Positions 29,366 through 37,469 of a stretch of 64,000 nucleotides of DNA are shown here, piece after piece; position 1 is the stretch's first letter; every line of letters starts with the position of its first letter. Both the position numbers and the translations under genes were made by a program. The stretch lies in the NCBI RefSeq assembly GCF_019970065.1, contig NZ_JAHXYH010000004.1:1-64000 (forward strand), given 5' to 3'. Below the pieces are notes generated by a model. The model had not been told where the DNA came from and did no database searches. It worked only from the letters and a program-made list of their open reading frames with translations. The DNA is from Chryseobacterium sp. OSA05B. GTDB taxonomy: Bacteria; Bacteroidota; Bacteroidia; Flavobacteriales; Weeksellaceae.

Positions 29366-29872
29366 ATGAAAACTTTCATCTCCATACTCATCCTATGTAT
29401 CGGTACATTTACTGCCGATTCATTCAACTTCTTCGAATCCGGAAACTCGCATCATGACGGGAGATGTACAGGTTCTTCCTCCTGTAGCGCTTGTTCGAAT
29501 TGCTCGGGATGTGCCCATTGCTCTTCCGGCGGAAGCTGCGGCGTATGCAGCGGAGGTTCTTATGGAAAGAAAGCCTCCTCAAAGAAAAAGAAATCTAAAG
29601 CATCTTCGGATTCCTATTACACTAAAAAAAGCAAATCGTATGGTTCCCCAAAAATTCGGATTGATGAAATTAATATCAATACCAACAACCGGTATTTTGC
29701 AGGAGTCGCAGTTACCCATATCTATGAAAAGCCTTTTCTAAAGTCTAGAGTGATAGAGAAGGTCCCAAAGAACACAGAATTAAAACAACTATCCAAAAAA
29801 GATTCCTGGTATAAAGTACAGGTGATAAAAAGCAAAAATGTAGGGTATGTGTATTATAAGGACATAAAATAA
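29366..29872 (+). CDS. Secreted Cys-rich protein with SH3-like domain
   Basis: 168 residues. An N-terminal signal peptide (KTFISILILCIGTFTA) is followed by a cluster of Cys, Ser and Gly (residues about 31-68, eleven cysteines). A Lys/Ser-rich linker comes next, then a C-terminal bacterial SH3-like domain (THIYEKPFLKSRVIEKVPKNTELKQL, ending WYKVQV ... GYVYYKDI). Such SH3 domains bind peptidoglycan or peptides in the envelope. The cysteine cluster could bind metal or be disulfide-linked. The next gene start overlaps its stop. Confidence 0.7.
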   Translation: MKTFISILILCIGTFTADSFNFFESGNSHHDGRCTGSSSCSACSNCSGCAHCSSGGSCGVCSGGSYGKKASSKKKKSKASSDSYYTKKSKSYGSPKIRIDEININTNNRYFAGVAVTHIYEKPFLKSRVIEKVPKNTELKQLSKKDSWYKVQVIKSKNVGYVYYKDIK

Positions 29873-30309
29873 TGTATCAAAAAAGGAAAATACTGATTCT
29901 TTTAGTTCCTGTCATTTTAGGAGGAATTATATACATTGTATTTCGCTCTGATCAACTCCTTCTGTTTAACTGGTTGGCTACTATAGATGGGGTACGTACA
30001 TTAAACAATTATGGAAATACGATCCATGTCTTCCATTGGTTTAAATACAGTCTTCCAGATGGTTTATGGCTATATTCCTATACCTCTTTAATGCTTGAAA
30101 TATGGAGATATAGAATAAATGAACAGAGTTTATTTTGGGTTTTTAGCCTCCCATTTATTGCCCTTTCTTCAGAATTTTTACAGCTTTTCAAAATAATACC
30201 GGGAACATTTGATTTCATAGATCTCATCTTTTACAGTCTCGGAATTATACTTCCTCTTTATAAATCTAATGTATTAATCTTTAATCCTAAAAACCATGAA
30301 AAAATTTAA
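29872..30309 (+). CDS. VanZ-like membrane protein
   Basis: 145 residues with about four hydrophobic helices. The pattern PDGLWLYSYTSLMLE ... EFLQLFKIIPGTFDFIDLIFYSLG is typical of the VanZ-like family, whose founding member gives low-level teicoplanin resistance by an unknown mechanism. Its ATG shares a base with the previous stop (TAATG), so it is translationally coupled. Function here unknown. Confidence 0.65.
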   Translation: MYQKRKILILLVPVILGGIIYIVFRSDQLLLFNWLATIDGVRTLNNYGNTIHVFHWFKYSLPDGLWLYSYTSLMLEIWRYRINEQSLFWVFSLPFIALSSEFLQLFKIIPGTFDFIDLIFYSLGIILPLYKSNVLIFNPKNHEKI

Positions 30310-30691
30310 CCATTACATTTCAGCCGGATTTTTCGCATTCTTTATCTTCATAGCCTTCGGCAGTGTAGATGATCAAAAAAGTTCCCGTTTATCAAAAAAA
30401 ACACAGACAGTGAATATATCTGAAGTTCATCCCCAAGAAGTAGAAGTAAGATCAGATCCTGAAAAAGAAGCGATCATGGAAAAACTGAAAGAAAAAGCCC
30501 GAAGAGACTGGCCAAATGATTATACAACCCAGGAATTCTGGATAAATGAGCAGATAGAATCTTATGAATATATGAAAACAGTTGAAAATAATTCTATCAA
30601 AAGGCAAGCAGAGAAAGACTGGCCGCTAGATTTCAGCACTCAAAAGTTTTGGTATGAAGAACAGGTGAAAGCTAAAGAAAGGTTAGAATGA
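30296..30691 (+). CDS. Unknown exported protein with two DWP-type repeats
   Basis: 131 residues. A hydrophobic start (YISAGFFAFFIFIAFGS) suggests a signal peptide or anchor. The C-terminal half holds two copies of a motif of about 24 residues: ARRDWPNDYTTQEFWINEQ and AEKDWPLDFSTQKFWYEEQ. The family is not known to me. It overlaps the VanZ-like gene by 14 bases and is overlapped by the next by 4. Confidence 0.65.
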   Translation: MKKFNHYISAGFFAFFIFIAFGSVDDQKSSRLSKKTQTVNISEVHPQEVEVRSDPEKEAIMEKLKEKARRDWPNDYTTQEFWINEQIESYEYMKTVENNSIKRQAEKDWPLDFSTQKFWYEEQVKAKERLE

Positions 30692-31089
30692 AACCTTTTC
30701 TCACCCTATGTGCGATCTGCTGTTTCATCGCTGTTTTCAGGCTTCCTATAGAATATTATACTATTTTGAGAATTCTCATCTCCATCGGAGCTCTGCTCGT
30801 TTTATATAATGCGCTACGTTTTAAACAATATTTGTTCAGTTTAATATTCTTTTTTATTCTTATTCTTTTCAACCCTGTTTTCACTATTTATCTCTATAGA
30901 AAAAGTTTCTGGATTCCACTTGATATCATCACCGGAATTCTATTTCTGCTGATTGCATTTGTTGAAAAATCTGAGAAAAAAAAGGATGATGTTATAGAAA
31001 ATACAGAAGAAACGGCGGCGCAACCTATCCAACCGAGATTCCACTCCCGGGATATAATTATTAATCCTAAAAAACCAAAAGAAAATTAA
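30688..31089 (+). CDS. DUF6804-like small membrane protein
   Basis: 133 residues with four hydrophobic helices in the first 95 residues (LTLCAICCFIAVFRLP, ILISIGALLVLYNAL, FSLIFFFILILFNPVF, LDIITGILFLLIAFV), then a charged tail. The helical layout and the FNP(V/I)xxxYLYRKxxW pattern fit the DUF6804 group. Overlaps the upstream gene by ATGA. Unknown function. Confidence 0.65.
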   Translation: MKPFLTLCAICCFIAVFRLPIEYYTILRILISIGALLVLYNALRFKQYLFSLIFFFILILFNPVFTIYLYRKSFWIPLDIITGILFLLIAFVEKSEKKKDDVIENTEETAAQPIQPRFHSRDIIINPKKPKEN

Positions 31090-31095
31090 TCCTTC

Positions 31096-31503
31096 ATGGA
31101 ACATATTCAAATTACCGAAAATCTTAAAGCTCACTTTTTAAGATTATATCAGATGGCTATCTGCGACGATGATTTCAGTGCCCTGGGACTGAAAATGCTT
31201 TATAAATGTGCGGAAGAACGAGGCATCTCCCCTAAAAACCTGGACGAGATCCTTTTAAATCCCATTAATTTCAAATCACTTGTTCCCAAAACCATTGAGG
31301 AAAAAGTAGATTATCTGTATGACCTTACGGTAATGATCTGGGCAGACGGAATGGTCTCTCCAAACGAATATTCTGCGATGGAAAAATATGTTCTGATGTT
31401 TGGATTTCTGGAAGAAAACGTAAAAGCGATTGTCGATTATTTGATAACCTCTGTAAAAACCGGGAAAAGTAAAACAGATATTTTATATGAATTAAAAAAC
31501 TAA
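31096..31503 (+). CDS. TerB-like protein
   Basis: 135 residues, helical. The central part (LYDLTVMIWADGMVSPNEYSAMEKYVLMFG) resembles the TerB/tellurite-resistance fold, where an acidic DGxxxxxE turn binds metal. TerB-type domains occur in stress and defence complexes together with vWA proteins (TerY-like) and membrane partners. Here such a vWA-like lipoprotein and a coiled-coil membrane protein follow in the same operon, which strengthens the assignment. Confidence 0.65.
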   Translation: MEHIQITENLKAHFLRLYQMAICDDDFSALGLKMLYKCAEERGISPKNLDEILLNPINFKSLVPKTIEEKVDYLYDLTVMIWADGMVSPNEYSAMEKYVLMFGFLEENVKAIVDYLITSVKTGKSKTDILYELKN

Positions 31504-31509
31504 CTGATC

Positions 31510-32847
31510 ATGACGACCAATATTAAAAATTTATTTAAATTAAAATCAATTCCGATTGAAGCTCCTGAAGAAGAATCTGCCAAACCGGAAATTGATCCCA
31601 ATGCTGAATCCCCGGAGGAAAGCAGAAAACGAACGTATCACGAATCCGGATACAGAGACAGCGCCAGAAATAACGGAAATCACACCACGCTTTTCATTTG
31701 CCTCGATGCCGTATACTCCAAGTTCCAGAATGAGGAAAAAGAAATGGTGGAAAAGCAGCAAAAGCTTAAAGAAGCGTACGTCAATGAACAAAAAAACAGA
31801 GAGACAGAGATCAAAGCATTAACGGTCTCTCTGGAAACCAAAGAAGAACAGCTAAAAAATAAAAATACGGAAATTGAAGATCATCAAGATAAAATTGAAA
31901 CCTTAAAAGCGGAGATCAATGATTTACCAAGAAATCCGGAAAAATACAATGTAAAGGCAACAAGAGGCGCTTCCACAAAATTCTGGATTGGAGCTATTCT
32001 ACTTATTCCCATCAGTTTATATCTGCTTACATTTTATATCTCGACTTCCTATTCGGCATTTTTTAAAAGTTTTGATGCAAGAAGTACAGTTATTCAAAGT
32101 GTTTTAGATGCACAGGCACTGAGTAAAGCCTGGAATGAAGGCTTCATAGAAGGAGCTTTCGTCACCTTGATTCCTTTTGTATTCTTAGGACTGGGGTTTC
32201 TGATTCATATGTTTAGTGAAAACAAAACCAGACTCAACTATATTAAACTGGGGCTTTTATTCATCGTCACTTTCATCTTCGATGCCATTTTAGCTTACGA
32301 AATCGAGTCTAAATTATACGAACTTAACAAAACCTTCGACTCTCCCCCATTCGATCTTAAAATAGCTTTTACCAAAAACCAGTTTTGGGGAATTATTTTC
32401 GCGGGATTCATCGTGTACATTATCTGGGGATTGGTTTTCGACTTTGTCATGAAGGAACACCGGGAAAAAGATAAAATTAAAAATGAACAGGAAATCAGGC
32501 AGAAAAATGTGCTTTTCCTCTCGGAAAAAATTAATGTTCTTAAAAAAGAGATTGAAGACATTCTCAGCAATATCGGAAGTACCAAAGAGCTTGTCATAAA
32601 AACACGCGGAAGAATTGAAGAACTTCAAAATATTATTGACGGAGTGATCATTCCGACCAAAGATTATAAACTCTATGCGTCAGAATATGTTCAGGGCTGG
32701 GTCACTTATATTGGTGAGAAAATAGCCGTTTCAAAAACAGAAAAACAAACCATGATCGACAGTTGTATTGACACTTACAGCACGAATCTGGAAGACGTAG
32801 GGGCTAACTCTGACAATCAAAATTTAGTTTATTTATCCGCATTATAA
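31510..32847 (+). CDS. Coiled-coil membrane protein
   Basis: 445 residues. A charged N-terminal region leads into a long coiled coil (about 75-140; KQQKLKEAYVNEQKN, KTEEQLKNKNTEIEDHQDKIE-like heptads). It has four hydrophobic helices (about 160-180, 215-232, 245-262, 295-312), then a second coiled coil (about 325-380) and a C-terminal tail. No catalytic motif is seen. It could be the membrane scaffold of the TerB/vWA complex encoded around it (inference from operon position, 6 bases after the TerB-like gene). Confidence 0.65.
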   Translation: MTTNIKNLFKLKSIPIEAPEEESAKPEIDPNAESPEESRKRTYHESGYRDSARNNGNHTTLFICLDAVYSKFQNEEKEMVEKQQKLKEAYVNEQKNRETEIKALTVSLETKEEQLKNKNTEIEDHQDKIETLKAEINDLPRNPEKYNVKATRGASTKFWIGAILLIPISLYLLTFYISTSYSAFFKSFDARSTVIQSVLDAQALSKAWNEGFIEGAFVTLIPFVFLGLGFLIHMFSENKTRLNYIKLGLLFIVTFIFDAILAYEIESKLYELNKTFDSPPFDLKIAFTKNQFWGIIFAGFIVYIIWGLVFDFVMKEHREKDKIKNEQEIRQKNVLFLSEKINVLKKEIEDILSNIGSTKELVIKTRGRIEELQNIIDGVIIPTKDYKLYASEYVQGWVTYIGEKIAVSKTEKQTMIDSCIDTYSTNLEDVGANSDNQNLVYLSAL

Positions 32848-32857
32848 ATTACTTGTT

Positions 32858-33745
32858 ATGAAAAAAATATTGTTCCTAATACTCATTATATCTTTAATTT
32901 CCTGTTGTAAAAAAGAAGCCGAACAAAAAGTTCCGGATGGTGAAGTTGAGTCTAAGGTCGACTCCAATAACATTAACGTAAGTATTCTGATCGATCTATC
33001 CGACAGGATTGATCCCAAAACAAATCCCAATTCTACAATGGAATATTTCCAGAGAGATACAGAATACATCAAAGCGATCGAAAAGGGATTTCTGAATCAC
33101 ATCAAAACAAAGAAAATCATTACGTACAATGATCAGATGCAGGTTTTCTTCAATCCGGAACCTTCTGATCCTAAAATAAATGACTTTACAAAAGAGCTTA
33201 AAGTTTCTTTTGACAAAAACACGAACAAAGTCTATTTCAATTCCGTTGAAAAAAAATATGCTGAACTGCCTCCTAACATCTATCAATCTGCTATCAAAGA
33301 CGGAAAGTTTGTAGGTTCCGATATCTGGGAATTTTTTAAAAATAAAGTCAATGATTATTGTGTAAAAGAAGATCGCAGGAATATCCTGTTTATTTTGACA
33401 GACGGGTATATGTATCACGAAAATTCCAAGTTTTCAGAAAAGACAAAGACCTCTTACTTAACCTCGAAGCTTATTAAATCAAATCACTTAACCACATCTG
33501 ATTTCAAAGCAACCCTTGAGAAAAATAATTTTGGTTTTGTGAAAGCCAATGATGACTTAAGCAATCTGGAAATTATCGTACTCGGAATTAATCCGGAAAA
33601 AGGAAATCCATTTGAAGAAGCCGTTATCAAAGAATACTGGGAAAAATGGTTTAAAGAAATGAAAATTAAAAAGTATCAGATAAAATCGGCGGATTTGCCC
33701 ACCAATTTAGAACCCATTATTCTAAAAGCCATTACAGGCAAATAA
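32858..33745 (+). CDS. vWA-like lipoprotein
   Basis: 295 residues. Lipoprotein signal with lipobox ISLISC. The domain that follows begins NVSILIDLSDRID, a degenerate metal-ion-dependent adhesion site (DxSxS-like). It continues with RRNILFILTDGYMYHEN, where the TDG is typical of von Willebrand A folds. This looks like an envelope-anchored vWA protein and the last gene of the operon, closed by a strong terminator. Function unknown; the role as a scaffold for the neighbouring proteins is inferred. Confidence 0.7.
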   Translation: MKKILFLILIISLISCCKKEAEQKVPDGEVESKVDSNNINVSILIDLSDRIDPKTNPNSTMEYFQRDTEYIKAIEKGFLNHIKTKKIITYNDQMQVFFNPEPSDPKINDFTKELKVSFDKNTNKVYFNSVEKKYAELPPNIYQSAIKDGKFVGSDIWEFFKNKVNDYCVKEDRRNILFILTDGYMYHENSKFSEKTKTSYLTSKLIKSNHLTTSDFKATLEKNNFGFVKANDDLSNLEIIVLGINPEKGNPFEEAVIKEYWEKWFKEMKIKKYQIKSADLPTNLEPIILKAITGK

Positions 33746-33770
33746 TAAAAAAACACACTCACTATATATC

Positions 33771-33800
33771 AAAAAAGCGAAGATCTCTCTTCGCTTTTTT
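33771..33800. terminator. Bidirectional terminator closing the accessory operon
   Basis: A perfect 13-bp stem (33771-33783 with 33788-33800) with a TCTC loop is flanked by A6 and T6, serving the operon from the left and the GNAT gene from the right. Confidence 0.85.
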
Positions 33801-34248
33801 ATTTTCTTATCATTTCCGTATGAGGAATATCGTCTTCCAGATATTTCTTCCCGGTATCTACAAATCCGAATTCAGAATAAAATCTTAATAAATAATCCTG
33901 TGCTGAAATCTTAATTTCAGAAGTATGGAAGCGGTTTTCTATGGTTTCTACAGCATACCTGATCAGCTGCCTTCCCAGGTTTTTACCTCTCGCCTGCTCT
34001 GTTGTCAGAACTCTTCCGAAAGAAGTCTCATCATATTTGATTCCCTTATCAAAAACGCGGCAATACGCCAGAATCTGTCCATCTTCTTCAGCCCAGATGT
34101 GAATTCCCTTTTGGTCATTATTATCCAAATCTGGATATGGGCAGTTCTGCTCGATCACAAAAACATCGATACGCGCTTTCAGGATGGCATACAGTTCAGG
34201 AACCGTAAACTCATCGAAGGTTTTAATTTTCCAGATTATATTACTCAT
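33799..34248 (-). CDS. ElaA-type GNAT N-acetyltransferase
   Basis: About 149 residues from the ATG at 34248; a TTG two codons upstream is the alternative. The start IIWKIKTFDEFTVPELYAILKARIDVFVIEQNC is characteristic of the ElaA family. The acetyl-CoA loop is represented by RVLTTEQARGKNLGRQLI (R/Q-x-x-G-x-G/A). The substrate is unknown. Its start lies inside the end of ysxC (8-base overlap), so the two are translationally coupled. Confidence 0.85.
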   Translation of the reverse strand: MSNIIWKIKTFDEFTVPELYAILKARIDVFVIEQNCPYPDLDNNDQKGIHIWAEEDGQILAYCRVFDKGIKYDETSFGRVLTTEQARGKNLGRQLIRYAVETIENRFHTSEIKISAQDYLLRFYSEFGFVDTGKKYLEDDIPHTEMIRK

Positions 34249-34867
34249 CCTCAAAATTTACACTATTATTTTTCAGGAATTCATTTGTGGTCTGAATGAA
34301 GTTCAGGATCTCATCGCCACCGGTTTTCTTTTCCGCAGAAGTCACATACAATTCAGGAAGATCATCCCATGTTTTATGAAGCTCATTTTTATAATTTTCT
34401 ACATTTTGAATGGTAACATTCGGCTTCAGTTTATCTGCTTTCGTGAAAACAATAGAAAAAGGAATTCCACTTTCTCCGCACCACTGGATAAATTCAAGAT
34501 CGATCTTTTGTGGCGTATGTCTGGAATCTACCAAAACAAAAAGATTCACCAGATTTCTTCTGTTCAGGATGTAATTGGTGATCAGTTTTTCAAAATCCTT
34601 TCTGATTGATTTTGAAACCTTTGCATATCCATAACCCGGTAAATCTGTCAGATACCAGTCTCCATTCACTAAAAAATGATTGATCAGCTGAGTTTTCCCC
34701 GGAGTTCCGGAAGTTTTTGCCAGGTCCTTATGATTCATCATTGCATTGATCAATGAAGATTTACCAACATTTGACCTTCCGATAAAAGCGTACTCAGGCA
34801 TCGTAGGTTCAGGACATTCCTGCCATTTCCCGCTACTTTTTACAAATTCTGCCGTTTTTATAACCAT
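34241..34867 (-). CDS. ysxC: Ribosome biogenesis GTPase YsxC/YihA (EngB)
   Basis: 208 residues from the ATG at 34867. The upstream ATG at 34897 lies within a terminator hairpin, and the extra ten residues are not typical of the family, which starts IKTAEFVKSSG. GTPase motifs are G1 GRSNVGKSS, G3 DLPGYGYA and G4 TKADK. The protein assists large ribosomal subunit assembly and is usually essential. Followed by the overlapping GNAT gene. Confidence 0.92.
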   Translation of the reverse strand: MVIKTAEFVKSSGKWQECPEPTMPEYAFIGRSNVGKSSLINAMMNHKDLAKTSGTPGKTQLINHFLVNGDWYLTDLPGYGYAKVSKSIRKDFEKLITNYILNRRNLVNLFVLVDSRHTPQKIDLEFIQWCGESGIPFSIVFTKADKLKPNVTIQNVENYKNELHKTWDDLPELYVTSAEKKTGGDEILNFIQTTNEFLKNNSVNFEDE

Positions 34868-34881
34868 TTTTGAATATTTTT

Positions 34882-34919
34882 TAGAAAAACAAACCATTAA
34901 GAAAAGCTCTTAATGGTTT
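34882..34919 (-). terminator. Terminator after the hydrolase gene
   Basis: An 11-bp perfect stem (34891-34901 with 34909-34919), followed on the minus strand by GTTTTTC. It separates the hydrolase gene from ysxC. Confidence 0.7.
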
Positions 34920-34932
34920 ATTATTATTTGTT

Positions 34933-35694
34933 TTAAACTTTATCTTTTAACCAGTTGTAGAGAATTTCATTGAACTCGTCCGGTTTTTCCATCATCGCAG
35001 CATGTCCGCATTTCTCGATCCAGAAGAGATCTGAATTCGGGATAAACTTATGCATATCTTCAGCTACTTCAGGAGGTGTTACGTTATCCTGTCTTCCCCA
35101 GATCAGACATGTGGGTGTCAAAATCTTCGGAAGGTCATTCAGCATATTGTGTTTGATGGCACTTCTGGCCAGCATTACCGTCTTTATTCCTTTCATTCTG
35201 TCGTTCACCACAGAGAAAACCTCCTCTACAAGATCTTCTGTAGCGATAGCAGGGTCATAAAAAACCTCTTCGGTTTTCTTCCTTATATAGGAACGGTCGT
35301 TTTTTCTCGGGAAACTATCCCCGAAAGTTCTTTCATACAGTCCCGAGCTTCCTGTTAAAACAAGATTCTTTACCAGGTCCGGTCTTGCCAAAGTCATGAT
35401 AAGTCCCACATGACCACCCATAGAGTTTCCTACAATGGTGACAGGTGCGGAGATATGACTCTCTATAAACTTGATAATATATTTTGCAAGGGTGGTAAGA
35501 TTCGTATTGAGTACCGGCAGATCGTAGATAGGCAACTGAGGAACATATACCTTGAACCCCCTTTCCGAAAAAAAATCTACCATCTTATCGAAATTACTCA
35601 AACCACCCATTAAACCGTGCAATAGCACCAATGGATGTCCTTCTCCCGCCTCTATAAAAGTATATTTCTTTTCTTTTTTTGTACTAAATATCAT
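34933..35694 (-). CDS. Alpha/beta hydrolase
   Basis: About 253 residues from the ATG at 35694 (IFSTKKEKKYTF...); the longer frame adds a non-conserved stretch. Oxyanion region HGLMGG, nucleophile elbow GNSMGG, acidic residue in WGRQD, and catalytic His in CGHAAM complete the triad. It is a cytosolic hydrolase of the MhpC/2-hydroxymuconate-semialdehyde hydrolase-like class. The substrate cannot be deduced. It has its own terminator. Confidence 0.85.
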   Translation of the reverse strand: MIFSTKKEKKYTFIEAGEGHPLVLLHGLMGGLSNFDKMVDFFSERGFKVYVPQLPIYDLPVLNTNLTTLAKYIIKFIESHISAPVTIVGNSMGGHVGLIMTLARPDLVKNLVLTGSSGLYERTFGDSFPRKNDRSYIRKKTEEVFYDPAIATEDLVEEVFSVVNDRMKGIKTVMLARSAIKHNMLNDLPKILTPTCLIWGRQDNVTPPEVAEDMHKFIPNSDLFWIEKCGHAAMMEKPDEFNEILYNWLKDKV

Positions 35695-35917
35695 AAAATG
35701 CCTTAATAAAGCTCTGCAAAAATACAAATTAAACCTCAAAAAAATTTTGATTACCCTAATTTAAAGTAAAAATAATATAATAACCCCCTTTTTATTGACT
35801 TTTTTCAAAACCCCTTTATTATGGCCTGAATAATAGTTTTTACAACATACAAAATATCAATCACTTATCCCTATGAAATTGAATCTTTAATAAAACTTAT
35901 TAACATTAAGTCAAAAA

Positions 35918-35946
35918 GTGGGAAAAAGTGGGAAATTTTGGAAATT
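35918..35946 (+). promoter_or_regulatory. MraZ binding boxes
   Basis: GTGGGAAAAA (35918-35927), GTGGGAAATT (35928-35937) and a weaker TTGGAAATT (35938-35946) repeat every 10 bases. MraZ proteins are known to bind tandem GTGGG/TGGGA repeats upstream of their own gene. The boxes lie just upstream of the -7 element, where they would block the promoter. Confidence 0.75.
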
Positions 35947-35952
35947 ATTATA

Positions 35953-35960
35953 TAAATTTG
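35953..35960 (+). promoter_or_regulatory. -7 element of the dcw operon promoter
   Basis: TAAATTTG matches TAnnTTTG and lies 7 bases before the mraZ ATG. The transcript would be almost leaderless. Confidence 0.55.
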
Positions 35961-35966
35961 TCCCAA

Positions 35967-36425
35967 ATGAAAAGTTTCATTGGAACATATGAGTGTAAAA
36001 TTGACGACAAAGGCCGGTTAAAAGTTCCCTCCTCCCTGATCAAACAGATGGAAAACTTCGACGATAAGGCATTTGTAGTCAAGAGATCTGTGTTCCAACC
36101 TTGCCTCGAAGTCTATCCCATGAATGCATGGGACAAACTGATGGGCAAAATTAACAAGCTAAACAGATTCATTAAAAAGAATGCTGATTTCATTCGAATG
36201 TTTACGGCAGGGGTAAAAACAGTAGAGCTGGACAATGCAGGAAGACTTCAGATTTCAAAAGATCTGGTGAATTTCGCCAACCTTCAGAAAGATACGGTAA
36301 TTATCAGCGCAGGAGAGCTTTTTGAAATTTGGGATAAAGAAGCCTATGAAAGGGTGATCTCTACCAACGAAGCTGATTTTGCTAGCCTGGCCGAAGATGT
36401 GATGGGCGCTTTCGATGAAGAATAA
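35967..36425 (+). CDS. mraZ: Transcriptional regulator MraZ
   Basis: 153 residues from the ATG at 35967, where the family begins (KSFIGTYECKIDDKGRLKVPSSL). An upstream in-frame start would run through the promoter and operator. Two AbrB-like halves are visible: DDKGRLKVP near residue 15 and LDNAGRLQISKDL near residue 95. MraZ rings bind tandem repeats and repress the dcw operon, and the fitting boxes are at 35918-35946. First gene of the cluster. Confidence 0.93.
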   Translation: MKSFIGTYECKIDDKGRLKVPSSLIKQMENFDDKAFVVKRSVFQPCLEVYPMNAWDKLMGKINKLNRFIKKNADFIRMFTAGVKTVELDNAGRLQISKDLVNFANLQKDTVIISAGELFEIWDKEAYERVISTNEADFASLAEDVMGAFDEE

Positions 36426-36468
36426 ACCGCGCTTGCTGTAAAAGGCAAGGTAAAAAACACAATTAAGT

Positions 36469-37362
36469 ATGTACCACAACCCCGTTTTATTGAAGCAGAG
36501 CGTTGATGATTTGGTGACGAATCCTGACGGAATATACGTGGACTGCACTTTTGGAGGAGGAGGCCACTCAAGAGAAATTCTGAGCAGACTATCAGAGAAG
36601 GGAAAACTTTTCAGTTTTGACCAGGATCTGGATGCCCTTAAAAACACCATTGATGATCCCAGATTTACGCTGGTGAATCAGAATTTCAGGTTTCTGGAAA
36701 ATTCCATGGTGATGTATGGTATTTCTCAGGTAGACGGCATATTGGCCGATCTTGGGGTTTCATCCCATCAGTTTGATGAGGCAGAAAGAGGTTTCTCTAC
36801 AAGAAACAATGCTCCTCTGGATATGAGAATGAACGTTATGCAGGGTCTTGATGCCAAGAGGGTGATCAATGAGTATGAAGAAACTGAGCTTGCCGATATA
36901 TTTTATTACTACGGCGAATTGAGAGAAGCCCGAAAACTGGCAAGAGATATCGTTCATCACAGAAAAACAAAGACCATAAATACCACCGAGGATCTGAAAA
37001 AGCTTTTCAGCTACCTTCCGCCTCATAAGGTGAATAAATTCTATGCTCAGCTTTTCCAGGCCATCAGGATAGAAGTCAACCAGGAACTGGAAGCGCTGAA
37101 AGAAATGCTGGTTCAGGCACTGAATGTCTTAAGACCGGAAGGAAGACTGGTTGTCATCTCTTACCATTCACTGGAAGACCGTCTGGTAAAAAGATTCCTG
37201 AAAAACGGAATGTTTGAAGGAGAGCAGCAAAGAGATATCTACGGAAATTATAAAAAGGTCTTTGAATTGCTTAAGAGTAAAGCGATCATCCCGGATGATA
37301 AGGAAATCGAGGAAAACTCACGAGCAAGAAGTGCAAAAATGAGAACTGGAATTAAAGTGTAA
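36469..37362 (+). CDS. rsmH: 16S rRNA (cytosine(1402)-N(4))-methyltransferase
   Basis: 297 residues. It starts YHNPVLLKQSVDDLV. The SAM-binding motif VDCTFGGGGHSREIL is followed by GILADLGVSSHQFDEAERGFSTRNNAPLDMRMN, diagnostic for RsmH/MraW. RPEGRLVVISYHSLEDRLVKRF is in the C-terminal half. It methylates C1402 in the ribosomal P site. Standard dcw position after mraZ. Confidence 0.96.
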   Translation: MYHNPVLLKQSVDDLVTNPDGIYVDCTFGGGGHSREILSRLSEKGKLFSFDQDLDALKNTIDDPRFTLVNQNFRFLENSMVMYGISQVDGILADLGVSSHQFDEAERGFSTRNNAPLDMRMNVMQGLDAKRVINEYEETELADIFYYYGELREARKLARDIVHHRKTKTINTTEDLKKLFSYLPPHKVNKFYAQLFQAIRIEVNQELEALKEMLVQALNVLRPEGRLVVISYHSLEDRLVKRFLKNGMFEGEQQRDIYGNYKKVFELLKSKAIIPDDKEIEENSRARSAKMRTGIKV

Positions 37363-37368
37363 AAGTGA

Positions 37369-37443
37369 ATGGTGAATTGTCAATTGTGAAAAGTGAATAA
37401 AGATTCATAAGAAATTGACCATTGACACGCAAAGCGAATTCAC
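37369..37443. repeat. Self-complementary spacer between rsmH and ftsL
   Basis: The spacer is built of GTGAAT/ATTCAC and GAATTGTCAATTG words. An outer GTGAATT pairs with AATTCAC across about 60 bases. It resembles the low-complexity palindromic spacers elsewhere in the cluster. Confidence 0.4.
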
Positions 37444-37469
37444 TGTAAACAAATTGACATAAAAAAACT

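Noticed and set aside
34868..34897. Upstream start codon of ysxC
   Set aside because: It lies in a terminator hairpin and adds residues not typical of the family.
36255..36650. Minus-strand frame across mraZ and rsmH
   Set aside because: Overlaps two well-supported genes and shows no recognisable domain.
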